A stretch of 64,000 nucleotides of DNA from contig CAWAGG010000006.1 in the NCBI GenBank assembly GCA_963781595.1, positions 2,604,001-2,668,000 on the forward strand. The letters are read 5' to 3'. Position numbers and translations under genes: made by a program. This stretch comes from JBEDUK01 sp963781595. GTDB lineage: Bacteria; Actinomycetota; UBA4738. Positions within the stretch are counted from its first letter, which is position 1. Each line of letters starts with the position of its first letter. This document shows, one piece after another, positions 8,158 to 16,168 of this stretch. The notes under the pieces were generated by a model. It ran no database searches. It was not told where the DNA came from and saw only the letters and a program-made list of their open reading frames with translations.

Positions 8158-11100
8158 TCAGGCCGGGGTTCGAACCGCGCGGCCCCGCTCCCCGTCGGAT
8201 CCTGCCGCGGCCGAGGCGGCGGCGTTCCCGTCGTCCTCCCCGCCGTCCGGCAGCACCAGGCGCTGGGAGATGACCGTGGACGTCCCGTCGTTCGCCATCG
8301 AAACGCCGTAGAGCACGTCGGCCATCTCCATCGTGCGCTTCTGGTGGGTCACGATCAGGACCTGCGAGGTCGTGGACAGGGCCTTCAGGACGTCGAGGAA
8401 TCGGTGGAGGTTCACGTCGTCGAGCGCGGCCTCCACCTCGTCGAGCAGGTAGAAGGGACTCGGCCTCGCCCGGAAGATCGCGACCAGGAACGCCAACGCG
8501 GTCAGCGAGCGCTCGCCGCCGGACAGCAGGGAGAGCCGCTTCACGCGCTTCTTCCCGGGCCTCGCCTCGACCTCGACCCCTGAGCCCAGCGGATCGCCGG
8601 GATCGGTCAGGAACAACCGGCCCTCGCCGCCCGGGAACAGCATCGCGAACAGCTCGGCGAAGGCGCTGGAGACGTCCGCGAAGGCGGCGTCGAACATCTC
8701 GGCCATCTGCCGGTCGACGTCCGCGATCACCTCTTCGAGGTCGCGGCGGGCAACCTTCACGTCGTCCAGCTCGCGGACGAGGAAGGTGTGCCGTTCGCGA
8801 AGCGTGGACAGCTCGCCGGAGGCGAGCAGGTTGACGCGGCCCATGAGCGACAGGCGGCGCGCGACCAGGTCGGCCCGCCGTTGGAGGCTCTCCGCCGTGT
8901 CGCCGTCGTCGAGGCTCCAGACGGTCTCCGCGGGGTCGACCCCGTGTCCTTCGCGGAGGGTGCGCTCGCCGTCGGCGATCCGACCTTCCAGCTCGGCGCG
9001 TCCGCGGTTCTCCTCGTCGTTCTCGGTGCGCAGCCGTTCGATCGCGGCGGCGTGCTCGCGCCAGGACCGGTTCGTCTCCATGTGCTGGTCGCGCGCCCGC
9101 CGGGCGACCTCGGTCGCATCGCGGTACCTGGCGACGACGCCGGCAAGCTCGGCCTCGAGGGCACGGAGCCGTTCCTCGAGCGTCGCGCGCTCCGCCGCGG
9201 CCGCGCTCAGCGCGTCCCGGAGCGCGTCCGCGTCCTCGGAACGGATCGCGTCGACCTCACGTTGCAGCCGCAGGGCCCCGGCCTCGAGGCGGCCCCGCTC
9301 GCGCCGCAGCGACTCCACCTCGACCCGGAGCGCGATCGGGGGCTCGGGCCGGGGAGGGAGCGGCGGGACCTCCGTCGCGGCGCCCGCCGCATCCTCCGCG
9401 GGCGTCACCAGGCGCGCCCGGGTCGCCGTCGCCGTGGCGAGCACGGCCCGAAGGCGGTCGCCCACGACCTGCTGCTCGCGCCGCAGGGACGCCGCCTCGG
9501 CGTTGCACGACGACAGCTCGTCGGCGCTCGCCGTGATCTGGGCGTCGAGCTCCTCGAGCTCGACGCGCAGGATCCGGCCGCGCTCCTCTCGCTCGGCCAG
9601 GGTCGCGCGACCCTCGCGGATCCGCCGGCGGACGCCCGCCAGCTCGCGATCGATCGCGCCGATCTCGCGTCGAACCCCTTCGGTCCCCCCTCCGACCCGA
9701 GCGGGCGTACGGACCCACGACGGCCCCACGACGACGCCGGCCTCCGTGACGAACCGGGCCTGGGGGTGCAACCGGTGCTTCGTCGCTGCCTCGGCGAGGT
9801 TCGCCACCAGGTAATGATCCGCGAGCACCGACCCCGCGAGCCCACGGACCCGGTCGTCGACGCGGACCAGATCGAGGAACCACCGCTCGCCCGTCAGCGT
9901 CGGTCGGGGCACGTCGGCCGTCGCGCACGCAAGGATCAACCCGACGCCGCCGTCCGCCGCTGGGGTCTCGGCCATCGCCTCCTCGCCGGTCGCGTACACG
10001 ACCGCGTCCGCGAACGCTCCCAGCGCTCCGCGCAGGGCCGCTTCGAGGTGCCGCGGCGCCTCGACGAGGTCGCTCAACACGCCGAGCGCACGATCGCCAC
10101 GTCGCTTCACGAACGCCGAGCCAGGGGACTCGGACAGCTCGTCGAGGCGGCGCTCCAGCGCCTCGCGCTGCGCCAGGAGACCGCGCTCGGTCGCCTCCAG
10201 GCCCACCAGCTCGTGGGACAGCTCGGAGCGCTCCGCGTCGAGCACGGTGGCCTCGGCCCCCAGCGGCGTCGAACGAGCATCCAGGCGTTCGATCTCGACC
10301 GCCAGCTCGTCGCCGCGAACGGAGCATCTCGCGACGTTCCCTCCGATCTCACCCAGCGTTCGGGCCAGCCGTTCCTGCTCCGCGTCCGCGTGCGCGAGCG
10401 ACCGTTGCAGGGCCTCCGCCTCGGCCTTGCGCGCCGCGCCCTCGGCGTCCGTCCGCCGGCGGAGATCCTCGACCTCCCGACGGCCCCGCTCCTGTGCTCG
10501 GTACTCCTCCTCGGCCACGGCCAGTTCGGCCTCCCGCTCGCCGAACGCGCGCGCCACCTCCCGGAGCGCGACCGTCGTCCGTTCGAGGTCGTCCCGCAGG
10601 TCGACGAGGCGCCCTACGCCGGCCATGGCGGCGTTCAGCCGTTCCTTCGCCCCCGACTCCCAGCGCAGCGAGGCCCGCAGCTCGGACTCCAGCTGGGACT
10701 TCGCCTTCTGCGCGGCGGCGTGCGCCTCGCCCGCGAGGATCTCGTCGGCCTCGGCCTCGGCCCGCTCCTGTTCCAGGCGAACGATCGCCGCGTCCAGCGC
10801 GTCCATGGCCGAGCGGGCCGCGGACTCCTCAGCCTCCGCCCGCTCCCACTGGGACTTCCGGCGATCGCGGTCGCGGTACAGCTCGCGAAGGCGGGCCGCC
10901 GCGATCATGCGCGAGAGCGCCGCCGCCTCGGCGGTCAGCTCCTCGTGCTTCGAGGCCATCTCCGCCTGCTTCTCCAGGGGCTTGAGCTGCCGGCGCAGCT
11001 CGCCGACCAGGTCCTGCAGCCTGCGCAGGTCGCCCTCGAACCCCGACAACTTGCGTTCGGCGCGCTCGCGTCGCCGGCGATGCTTCGCGATGCCCGCGGC

Positions 11101-11589
11101 CTCCTCGATGAACTGCCGCCGTTCCTCGGCCCGCGCCGACAGCACCTCGTCCAGCTGGCCCTGCCCGACGACCGCATGCTGGGCGCGGCCCAGGCCCGCG
11201 TCCGAGAGCATCTCGTGGATGTCGAGCAGCCGGCACGGCCGCCCGCCCAGCCGGTACTCGCTCTCGCCGGAACGGAAGATCGTCCTGCTGATCTCGATCT
11301 CGCTCGCCGGGACCTTGATCAGCCCTGCCGAGTTGTCGATCACGAGCGTGACCTCGGCCATCCCCAAGGCCTGGCGCGTCGGGCTCCCGGCGAACACGAC
11401 GTCGGACATCTGCGCGCCGCGGAGCGCGCGTGGGCCCTGTTCGCCGAGCACCCAGCTGATCGCGTCGGCGACGTTCGACTTGCCCGAGCCGTTCGGCCCG
11501 ACGATCACGGATACGCCGGGTGCGAACTCGAGCAACGTCTTCTCGGCGAAGGACTTGAACCCTCGCAGCGTCAGCGATCGGAGGAACAC
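8158..11589 (-). CDS. smc: chromosome segregation protein SMC
   Basis: 1143-residue condensin ATPase that organises and segregates the chromosome with ScpAB (not in this window). Walker A GPNGSGKSN is near residue 32-40, followed by ISWVLGEQGPRALRG. Long Glu/Arg/Ala-rich coiled coils flank a hinge at about 495-640. The C-terminal head has the signature LLSGGERSLTAL near 1020 and Walker B FYLLDEVEAALDD near 1045. It starts at GTG 11589 (MFLRSLTLRGFKSFAEKT), with a -10 element 9 nt upstream. Gene order smc-acyP-mutM matches mycobacteria. Confidence 0.97.
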   Translation of the reverse strand: MFLRSLTLRGFKSFAEKTLLEFAPGVSVIVGPNGSGKSNVADAISWVLGEQGPRALRGAQMSDVVFAGSPTRQALGMAEVTLVIDNSAGLIKVPASEIEISRTIFRSGESEYRLGGRPCRLLDIHEMLSDAGLGRAQHAVVGQGQLDEVLSARAEERRQFIEEAAGIAKHRRRRERAERKLSGFEGDLRRLQDLVGELRRQLKPLEKQAEMASKHEELTAEAAALSRMIAAARLRELYRDRDRRKSQWERAEAEESAARSAMDALDAAIVRLEQERAEAEADEILAGEAHAAAQKAKSQLESELRASLRWESGAKERLNAAMAGVGRLVDLRDDLERTTVALREVARAFGEREAELAVAEEEYRAQERGRREVEDLRRRTDAEGAARKAEAEALQRSLAHADAEQERLARTLGEIGGNVARCSVRGDELAVEIERLDARSTPLGAEATVLDAERSELSHELVGLEATERGLLAQREALERRLDELSESPGSAFVKRRGDRALGVLSDLVEAPRHLEAALRGALGAFADAVVYATGEEAMAETPAADGGVGLILACATADVPRPTLTGERWFLDLVRVDDRVRGLAGSVLADHYLVANLAEAATKHRLHPQARFVTEAGVVVGPSWVRTPARVGGGTEGVRREIGAIDRELAGVRRRIREGRATLAEREERGRILRVELEELDAQITASADELSSCNAEAASLRREQQVVGDRLRAVLATATATRARLVTPAEDAAGAATEVPPLPPRPEPPIALRVEVESLRRERGRLEAGALRLQREVDAIRSEDADALRDALSAAAAERATLEERLRALEAELAGVVARYRDATEVARRARDQHMETNRSWREHAAAIERLRTENDEENRGRAELEGRIADGERTLREGHGVDPAETVWSLDDGDTAESLQRRADLVARRLSLMGRVNLLASGELSTLRERHTFLVRELDDVKVARRDLEEVIADVDRQMAEMFDAAFADVSSAFAELFAMLFPGGEGRLFLTDPGDPLGSGVEVEARPGKKRVKRLSLLSGGERSLTALAFLVAIFRARPSPFYLLDEVEAALDDVNLHRFLDVLKALSTTSQVLIVTHQKRTMEMADVLYGVSMANDGTSTVISQRLVLPDGGEDDGNAAASAAAGSDGERGRAVRTPA

Positions 11590-11598
11590 GTCCGCCGG

Positions 11599-11604
11599 AT
11601 GCTA
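11599..11604 (-). promoter_or_regulatory. -10 element of smc (probably leaderless)
   Basis: TAGCAT on the minus strand ends 9 nt before the GTG start codon of smc. No ribosome binding site lies between. No good -35 is visible. Confidence 0.4.
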
Positions 11605-11698
11605 CCCAGCCGCGCCCACCGATTCCCGAGTTTCGGTGCCGAACTTCGCGGCGCCCTCGAGCGTCGTCCCCGCGACACGTCAGCCCGCTCCTCGCGTG

Positions 11699-11971
11699 TC
11701 AGCGGGTGATCAGGAACCCGGTGGTACCCGTCGGTGGTTCGTCGACCTCCTCGACGCCCGTGACGTGCGCCCAGCCCGGTCCGGTCCGGCACCACGCGAC
11801 CATGGCCTCGACGGCACCGTCCGCGCCCTCGAACGCGGCCTCGACGCGGCCGTCGGGCAGGTTCCGGACGAACCCTGCGACGTCGACGCGGTCCGCCTCT
11901 TCCCGGCAGGCCCATCGGAATCCGACGCCCTGGACGGATCCCGAGACGATCACCCGCGTGCGCCTCATCAC
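11699..11971 (-). CDS. acyP: acylphosphatase
   Basis: 90 residues, normal for the family; hydrolyses acyl phosphates such as 1,3-bisphosphoglycerate. Seen: the phosphate-binding loop SGSVQGVGFR with the catalytic Arg, and the distal Asn in GFVRNLPDGRVEAAFEG. GTG at 11971 is chosen over ATG at 11968 because a TATCCT element ends 8 nt upstream of the GTG. It lies between mutM and smc, as in mycobacteria. Confidence 0.92.
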   Translation of the reverse strand: MMRRTRVIVSGSVQGVGFRWACREEADRVDVAGFVRNLPDGRVEAAFEGADGAVEAMVAWCRTGPGWAHVTGVEEVDEPPTGTTGFLITR

Positions 11972-11979
11972 GGCGCGTC

Positions 11980-11985
11980 AGGATA
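11980..11985 (-). promoter_or_regulatory. -10 element of acyP (probably leaderless)
   Basis: TATCCT on the minus strand, 8 nt before the GTG at 11971, inside the short gap after mutM. It would give acyP its own start site apart from the mutM message. Confidence 0.4.
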
Positions 11986-11997
11986 CGATGCGGCGTC

Positions 11998-12921
11998 TCA
12001 GCTCTGGCATTTCGGGCAGTAGTACGTCGTCCTGCCCTGGAACTTCACGCTCTCGATCGGTGTGCGGCAGCGGCGGCACGGCAACCCACGCCGGCCGTAG
12101 ACCTTCAGCTCGTTCTGGAACTCCCCGGGCTTGCCGAAGAGGTCCACGTACGCCTCGTCGGCGAGGGTCGTCCCCCGGTACCGGATCGCCTCCTGGAGGA
12201 CCTCGCGCATCGCGCGGTAGAGCCGGCGTACCTCCTGCGAGGACAGCTCGTCGCTCAGGTGGTCGTAGCGGAGCCCCGCGGCGAACAGCACCTCGTCCGA
12301 GTAGATGTTCCCCAGTCCGGAGACGAACCGCTGGTCCATCAGCAGGGCCTTCAGCTTCGTCGAGCGCCGCGCGAGCTCCTGGGAGAAGAACTGCCAGGGC
12401 ATGTTGTCCTCGAGCGGGTCCATGCCCAGCTCGGCGAACTCCGCCATGCCGTCCAGCTCCTCCGGCTCGGCGACGAACACCTCGCCGATCGACAGCGCGT
12501 CGGGGCCGATGTGGTCGAGCTCCTTGACCTTCCCGTCCTCCTCGACCGTCGTGACGAACATCTGGCCGAAGGTCCGGGGATCGACGAATCGCAGGTCACC
12601 GCCCTGGGTGAACTCGATCACGACGTGCGTGTGCTGGGTCGGCGTCTGCCGCTTCGTCGCCCGGAGGAACTGCCCGGACATCCCGAAGTGCACGACCAGG
12701 ATGTCGCCGCCCTCGAGGGCGAGCAGCAGGAACTTCCCGCGCCGGTCGATCTTCGTGACCTTCTTGCCTTCGAGCTTGTCGCTGAAATCCTTGCGCTTCG
12801 CGTGCCGGCGGATCGCGCGCATCGCGTTGCGCTGCGGACGCACCTCGACGGACTTGATCCGCTTGCCGACCACGTCGCGCTCCAGGTCCCTCCGGAGGAC
12901 CTCGACCTCGGGGAGCTCCAC
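11998..12921 (-). CDS. mutM: Fpg/MutM-family DNA glycosylase lacking the N-terminal proline
   Basis: 307 residues against about 270-290 for typical Fpg. Fold features are intact: MELPEVEVLRRDL at the N-terminus, beta-hairpin Lys63 in RRGKFLLLAL, the H2TH segment GLGNIYSDEVLFAAGL, and a C-terminal C-x2-C...C-x2-C zinc finger. The oddity is at the front. Typical Fpg reads M-P-E-L-P-E, and Pro1 is the nucleophile after Met removal. Here the GTG start is followed directly by Glu, and the codon before GTG is the in-frame TAG of rnc, so no longer N-terminus is possible. Met therefore occupies the Pro1 position while Glu2 and Glu5 are kept. I recall similar MELPE starts in other deep actinobacterial Fpg-like proteins. 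It abuts rnc with zero spacing. Confidence 0.88.
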   Translation of the reverse strand: MELPEVEVLRRDLERDVVGKRIKSVEVRPQRNAMRAIRRHAKRKDFSDKLEGKKVTKIDRRGKFLLLALEGGDILVVHFGMSGQFLRATKRQTPTQHTHVVIEFTQGGDLRFVDPRTFGQMFVTTVEEDGKVKELDHIGPDALSIGEVFVAEPEELDGMAEFAELGMDPLEDNMPWQFFSQELARRSTKLKALLMDQRFVSGLGNIYSDEVLFAAGLRYDHLSDELSSQEVRRLYRAMREVLQEAIRYRGTTLADEAYVDLFGKPGEFQNELKVYGRRGLPCRRCRTPIESVKFQGRTTYYCPKCQS

Positions 12922-13725
12922 CTACGACGCCTCCCCCTCCGCCCCGCCCGCGGGACCGTCGAAGCCGTGGAACAACCGGTCGTGCGCCTGCCGCGCCGCG
13001 CGCTGTTCGGCCTCCTTCTTCGTCCGGCCCTCGCCGGACCCGAGCTCGGCGCCCTCGACGACGACGCGCGCGACGAACCGCGGCTCGTGCGGCGGCCCGG
13101 AGCCCTGGACCATGTACCGAGGCACGCCCCGTCCCTGGGCCGCGGTCAGCTCCTGCAGCATCCCTTTGTAGTCCCTAGCCCCACCTCCCCGGACGTACGC
13201 CCGCATCCACGGCCAGAAGAGCCGTTCGATCACCTCGAAAGCCGCCCCGAGGCCCCGATCGAGATAGATGGCGCCCAGGATCCCCTCCATCGCGTCCGCC
13301 AGGATGTTCTCCTTCTCCCTGCCGCCCGATTGCGTCTCGCCGCGGCCGAGCTTCAGGTGCTGGCCGATCCCGAGCTCGCGCGCCACCTCGGCGAGGACCG
13401 CCTGGTTGACCGTCGCCGAGCGCAACCGCGCCAGCTCGCCCTCGGGCAGCTCGGGGAACGAGCGGTACGCGAGGTCGGCAACCACCAGCGCGAGAACGGC
13501 GTCGCCCAGGAACTCGAGGCGCTGATTCGTCGCCTGGCCCACGGCGTCCGGCGTACGTTCCTGTTCGACCGCGTAGGACGTGTGCGTCAGGGCCAGATCG
13601 AGCAGCGCGGCGTCGGAGAACCGAACGCCGATCGCACCCTCGACCGCATCGAGGGTCCGCTCGGCGTCGTCGTCGACCGCTCCCGGCCCCGCGTCTCGCA
13701 TCGCGCCCGCCCTGTACCCCCCCAT
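12922..13725 (-). CDS. rnc: ribonuclease III
   Basis: 267-residue dsRNA endonuclease for rRNA and mRNA processing. The catalytic signature QRLEFLGDAVLALVVA is near residue 68, the second acidic motif ENILADAMEGILGAIYLD near 140, and a C-terminal dsRBD occupies about 185-255 (DYKGMLQEL to KKEAEQRAARQAHDRL). The start at 13725 has GAGGGAT just upstream. It sits between rpmF and mutM. Confidence 0.95.
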   Translation of the reverse strand: MGGYRAGAMRDAGPGAVDDDAERTLDAVEGAIGVRFSDAALLDLALTHTSYAVEQERTPDAVGQATNQRLEFLGDAVLALVVADLAYRSFPELPEGELARLRSATVNQAVLAEVARELGIGQHLKLGRGETQSGGREKENILADAMEGILGAIYLDRGLGAAFEVIERLFWPWMRAYVRGGGARDYKGMLQELTAAQGRGVPRYMVQGSGPPHEPRFVARVVVEGAELGSGEGRTKKEAEQRAARQAHDRLFHGFDGPAGGAEGEAS

Positions 13726-13744
13726 CGATCCCTCGTCGCCCGAC

Positions 13745-13921
13745 CTACTCGACCTCGATCACCTCGCGACCGGCGTAGTAGCCGCAGTTGCCGCACACGC
13801 GGTGCGGGACCTTCGGCTGGCGGCATTGCGGGCACTCCGCGTAGGTCGGAACCTTCGCCTTCCAGCCGGCCGCGCGCATGCGGCTCTTCGACTTCGTCGT
13901 CTTGCGCTTCGGCGTCGCCAT
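13745..13921 (-). CDS. rpmF: 50S ribosomal protein L32
   Basis: 58-residue bL32, read directly from the sequence. It starts MATPKRKTTKSKSRMRAAGW, the typical basic L32 N-terminus, and keeps a full zinc-binding C-x2-C...C-x2-C set (CPQC and CGNC), so it is the C+ form. It ends REVIEVE with TAG at 13745. A GAGGAGA-like RBS lies upstream of the ATG. It lies 33 bp after DUF177 and 19 bp before rnc. Confidence 0.95.
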   Translation of the reverse strand: MATPKRKTTKSKSRMRAAGWKAKVPTYAECPQCRQPKVPHRVCGNCGYYAGREVIEVE

Positions 13922-13954
13922 CGTCTTTCGTCTCCTCTCGAGGTTCGCAGCGAT

Positions 13955-14482
13955 TCAGTTCGGGAAGCGATCGGCCGCGTCGTCCGGGAGCACCAGCGTC
14001 GCGAGCGGCGCCCACCGCTCGTCGACCTCGGGCGCGCACGTGCATTCGCCGTCGTTACGGTTCCCGCCGCACCGTTCACAGATGCCGAGGCAGTCGGGCC
14101 GGCACAGCGGCGCGTACGGCATCGCGAGCACGACCGCGTCGCGGATCATCGGCTCGAGGTCGATCTGCCCCTCGGCGATCGGGTATCCGTCGGCGTCCGC
14201 CAGCAGGGGGTCCGCCGCGAACAGCTCCTGGACCGGCAGCCGGAAGGGCTGCTCGACCGGCGTGAGGCAGCGGGCGCAGGTGAGCGCGTACGTGCCGGAG
14301 ACCTCGCCCGAGGCGAGGATGCCCTCGACGACGCTCTCGAGGAGCAGCTCGGCGTCCAGCGGGAGGTCGTCGGGCACGCGGGCCAGCTCGGTCCGCAGTC
14401 CCTCGACCGGCTCGTCCACGCGGACGTGCCGCGTGGCGCCGGGCTGCCCGACCAGGTCACGGACGTCGAGCGGGATGCTCAC
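13955..14482 (-). CDS. DUF177 / YceD family protein
   Basis: 175 residues. The family is linked to 23S rRNA accumulation and is almost always encoded just before rpmF, as here. Seen: the conserved CARCLTPVEQPFRLPVQELF stretch near residue 70 and a second Cys cluster near the C-terminus (CRPDCLGICERCGG, then CTC), which suggests bound zinc. Its ATG overlaps the stop of the preceding coiled-coil gene (ATGA). Confidence 0.9.
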   Translation of the reverse strand: MSIPLDVRDLVGQPGATRHVRVDEPVEGLRTELARVPDDLPLDAELLLESVVEGILASGEVSGTYALTCARCLTPVEQPFRLPVQELFAADPLLADADGYPIAEGQIDLEPMIRDAVVLAMPYAPLCRPDCLGICERCGGNRNDGECTCAPEVDERWAPLATLVLPDDAADRFPN

Positions 14483-15054
14483 CCGACCGCGCCCTCCTCC
14501 GCGTCGTCGAACAGATCCTGTTCGACGCCCTCGTCATCGACGCCGGCGGCCGCCGCCGCGGCGGCGCCGCCGAACTCCTCCTCGGCCGCCGTCCCTCCGC
14601 GGAGCCGCTCGCGCCCGCGCTGGACCTGTTCGATCGAGCGCTCGAGGTCGAGCCGCGTCCGGTCGAGGGCGATCTCGTACTGGGCGAGCTTCGCATCGAC
14701 GTAGTCCTCGGCCTCGAGGCGCATCTGACGCGCGCGCTCCTCGGCGTCCGCGAGGATCCGTTCGGCCTCCTCACGCGCGGTCTTGGCGACCTCGGTCTCG
14801 GAGACGATCCACGCGCGTTCCTCGTGAGCCTTCTGGATGATGGACTCGGCATCGCGTCGGGCCTTCGTGAGCAGCTCCTCACGATCACGGACGATCCATC
14901 GGGCCTGCTTGATCTCCTCTGGAAGCTCGCCGCGGGCGGTCTCGACGATCTCGAGGACCTCGTCGCGATTGACCAGCACGCTCGAGGACAGTGGCATCGA
15001 CTTCGCCTCCTGGGCGATGTCCTCGAGCTGCTGGAGACGTGCAAGGATGTCCAT
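14479..15054 (-). CDS. SepIVA-like coiled-coil (DivIVA/ATP-synthase-B-like) protein
   Basis: 191 residues. Starts MDILARLQQLEDIAQEAKSMPLSSS, then a long uninterrupted helix (about 45-150) rich in Glu, Arg and Ala, then an Ala-rich and acidic tail. In Mycobacterium the gene directly upstream of the DUF177 and rnc genes is Rv2927c (SepIVA, a septation factor), and the N-terminal motif and position match. This protein is shorter (191 versus about 245). No membrane segment. A role in division or envelope growth is inferred from synteny. Confidence 0.8.
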   Translation of the reverse strand: MDILARLQQLEDIAQEAKSMPLSSSVLVNRDEVLEIVETARGELPEEIKQARWIVRDREELLTKARRDAESIIQKAHEERAWIVSETEVAKTAREEAERILADAEERARQMRLEAEDYVDAKLAQYEIALDRTRLDLERSIEQVQRGRERLRGGTAAEEEFGGAAAAAAAGVDDEGVEQDLFDDAEEGAVG

Positions 15055-15083
15055 CGTTCAGTGCTCCTCCGTCGATCGGTCGG

Positions 15084-15560
15084 TCACGCGAGGGCTTCCC
15101 TCAGCCGGTCCGCAACCCCCGGCGGGACCAGCCCGGAGACGTCTCCCCCGAACCGAACGACCTCCTTGATCAGCGACGACGAGATGTAGGACCACGTCGG
15201 GTTCGTCGGGACGAACACCGTGTCGAGCCCGTCGATATGCCGGTTCATCTGCGCCATCTGCAGTTCGTAGTCGAAGTCGCTCGCGGCGCGGATGCCCTTG
15301 ACGACGACCTGGATGCCGCGAGCCTTCGCGAAGTCCACCAGCAGGCCTGAGAACGACGCGACCTCGACGTGGTCGACGTCGCTGAGCGCGTCCTTGAGCA
15401 TCCCGATCCGCTCCTCGAGCGTGAAGAGCGGCGACTTCGCCGGGTTCTCGAGCACGGCAACCACCAGCGGATCGAACAATCCCGCCGCTCTCACGATGAT
15501 GTCCAGATGTCCGTTGGTTACGGGATCGAAGGTCCCGGGACACAGGGCCGCGAGCCCCAT
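15084..15560 (-). CDS. coaD: phosphopantetheine adenylyltransferase
   Basis: 158 residues, the usual length. Catalyses the fourth step of CoA synthesis (4'-phosphopantetheine + ATP to dephospho-CoA). Seen: the nucleotidyltransferase motif PGTFDPVTNGHLDII near residue 8-22, VVVKGIRAASDFDYELQMAQMN near 85-105, and the ISSSLIKEV adenine-binding motif near 128. An RBS (GGGAGGA) precedes the ATG. Confidence 0.97.
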   Translation of the reverse strand: MGLAALCPGTFDPVTNGHLDIIVRAAGLFDPLVVAVLENPAKSPLFTLEERIGMLKDALSDVDHVEVASFSGLLVDFAKARGIQVVVKGIRAASDFDYELQMAQMNRHIDGLDTVFVPTNPTWSYISSSLIKEVVRFGGDVSGLVPPGVADRLREALA

Positions 15561-15628
15561 CCGTCCTCCCGTGTCTGTGGTCGTATCTCCGGTCGCGCGT
15601 CTGCGGCCGGGTTCGTGGCGTCACTTCC

Positions 15629-16168
15629 TCATGCGCGGTACGCCAGGATCAGCGCGTCACCGTAGGAAAGCCGCCGGTCGGCCGCCCATTCTAGCGGAAC
15701 GACAGGCATGTAACTCCCCTCCTCGCGGGTCAGGACCACCAGGCCGCCCGGCGCGACGGCGCCCGCCGCGATCGCCGTGAGCACCCGGTCGAGCTCGCCC
15801 GGAGCGATCCGGTAGGGCGGATCCAGGAACACGACGTCGAAGGCCCCCTCCCCCGCTCCGAGGACGCGCATCACCTGGGCGCGCCGGATCTCGCCCCTAT
15901 CCTCGAGCCCCGTCCGGCGGAGGTTCTCGCGGATCGTCCGGATCGCGCCGGCGCTCGATTCGACGAACAGGGCGGTCGCCGCGCCGCGGGAGAGCGCCTC
16001 GATGCCGACGGCACCGGTCCCGGCGAACAGGTCGAGGACCCTCGCGCCGACGACCTCGGACCCGAGGCTCGAGAAGAGGCCCTCGCGGGCCCGGTCCGAG
16101 AGCGGCCGCGTGCCGTCGGCCACCGGCGCGAGCCGGATCCCCTTCGCCGATCCCGCGATCACCCTCAC
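15629..16168 (-). CDS. rsmD: 16S rRNA (guanine966-N2)-methyltransferase RsmD
   Basis: 179 residues. SAM-dependent methyltransferase for G966. Begins VRVIAGSAKGIRLAP with GTG at 16168, overlapping the recG stop (GTGA). The SAM loop is VLDLFAGTGAVGIEALSRG, and the catalytic NPPY-type motif is DVVFLDPPY. The open frame continues upstream antisense to recG, but the family start is clear. Confidence 0.95.
   Translation of the reverse strand: MRVIAGSAKGIRLAPVADGTRPLSDRAREGLFSSLGSEVVGARVLDLFAGTGAVGIEALSRGAATALFVESSAGAIRTIRENLRRTGLEDRGEIRRAQVMRVLGAGEGAFDVVFLDPPYRIAPGELDRVLTAIAAGAVAPGGLVVLTREEGSYMPVVPLEWAADRRLSYGDALILAYRA

Noticed and set aside
8788..11709. Very long open frame antisense to smc (and similar ones antisense to recG and the pseudo-cyclase gene)
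   Set aside because: High G+C removes stop codons in these frames; the translations are Arg/Gly/Pro-rich with no recognisable domain, while the other strand encodes complete known proteins.
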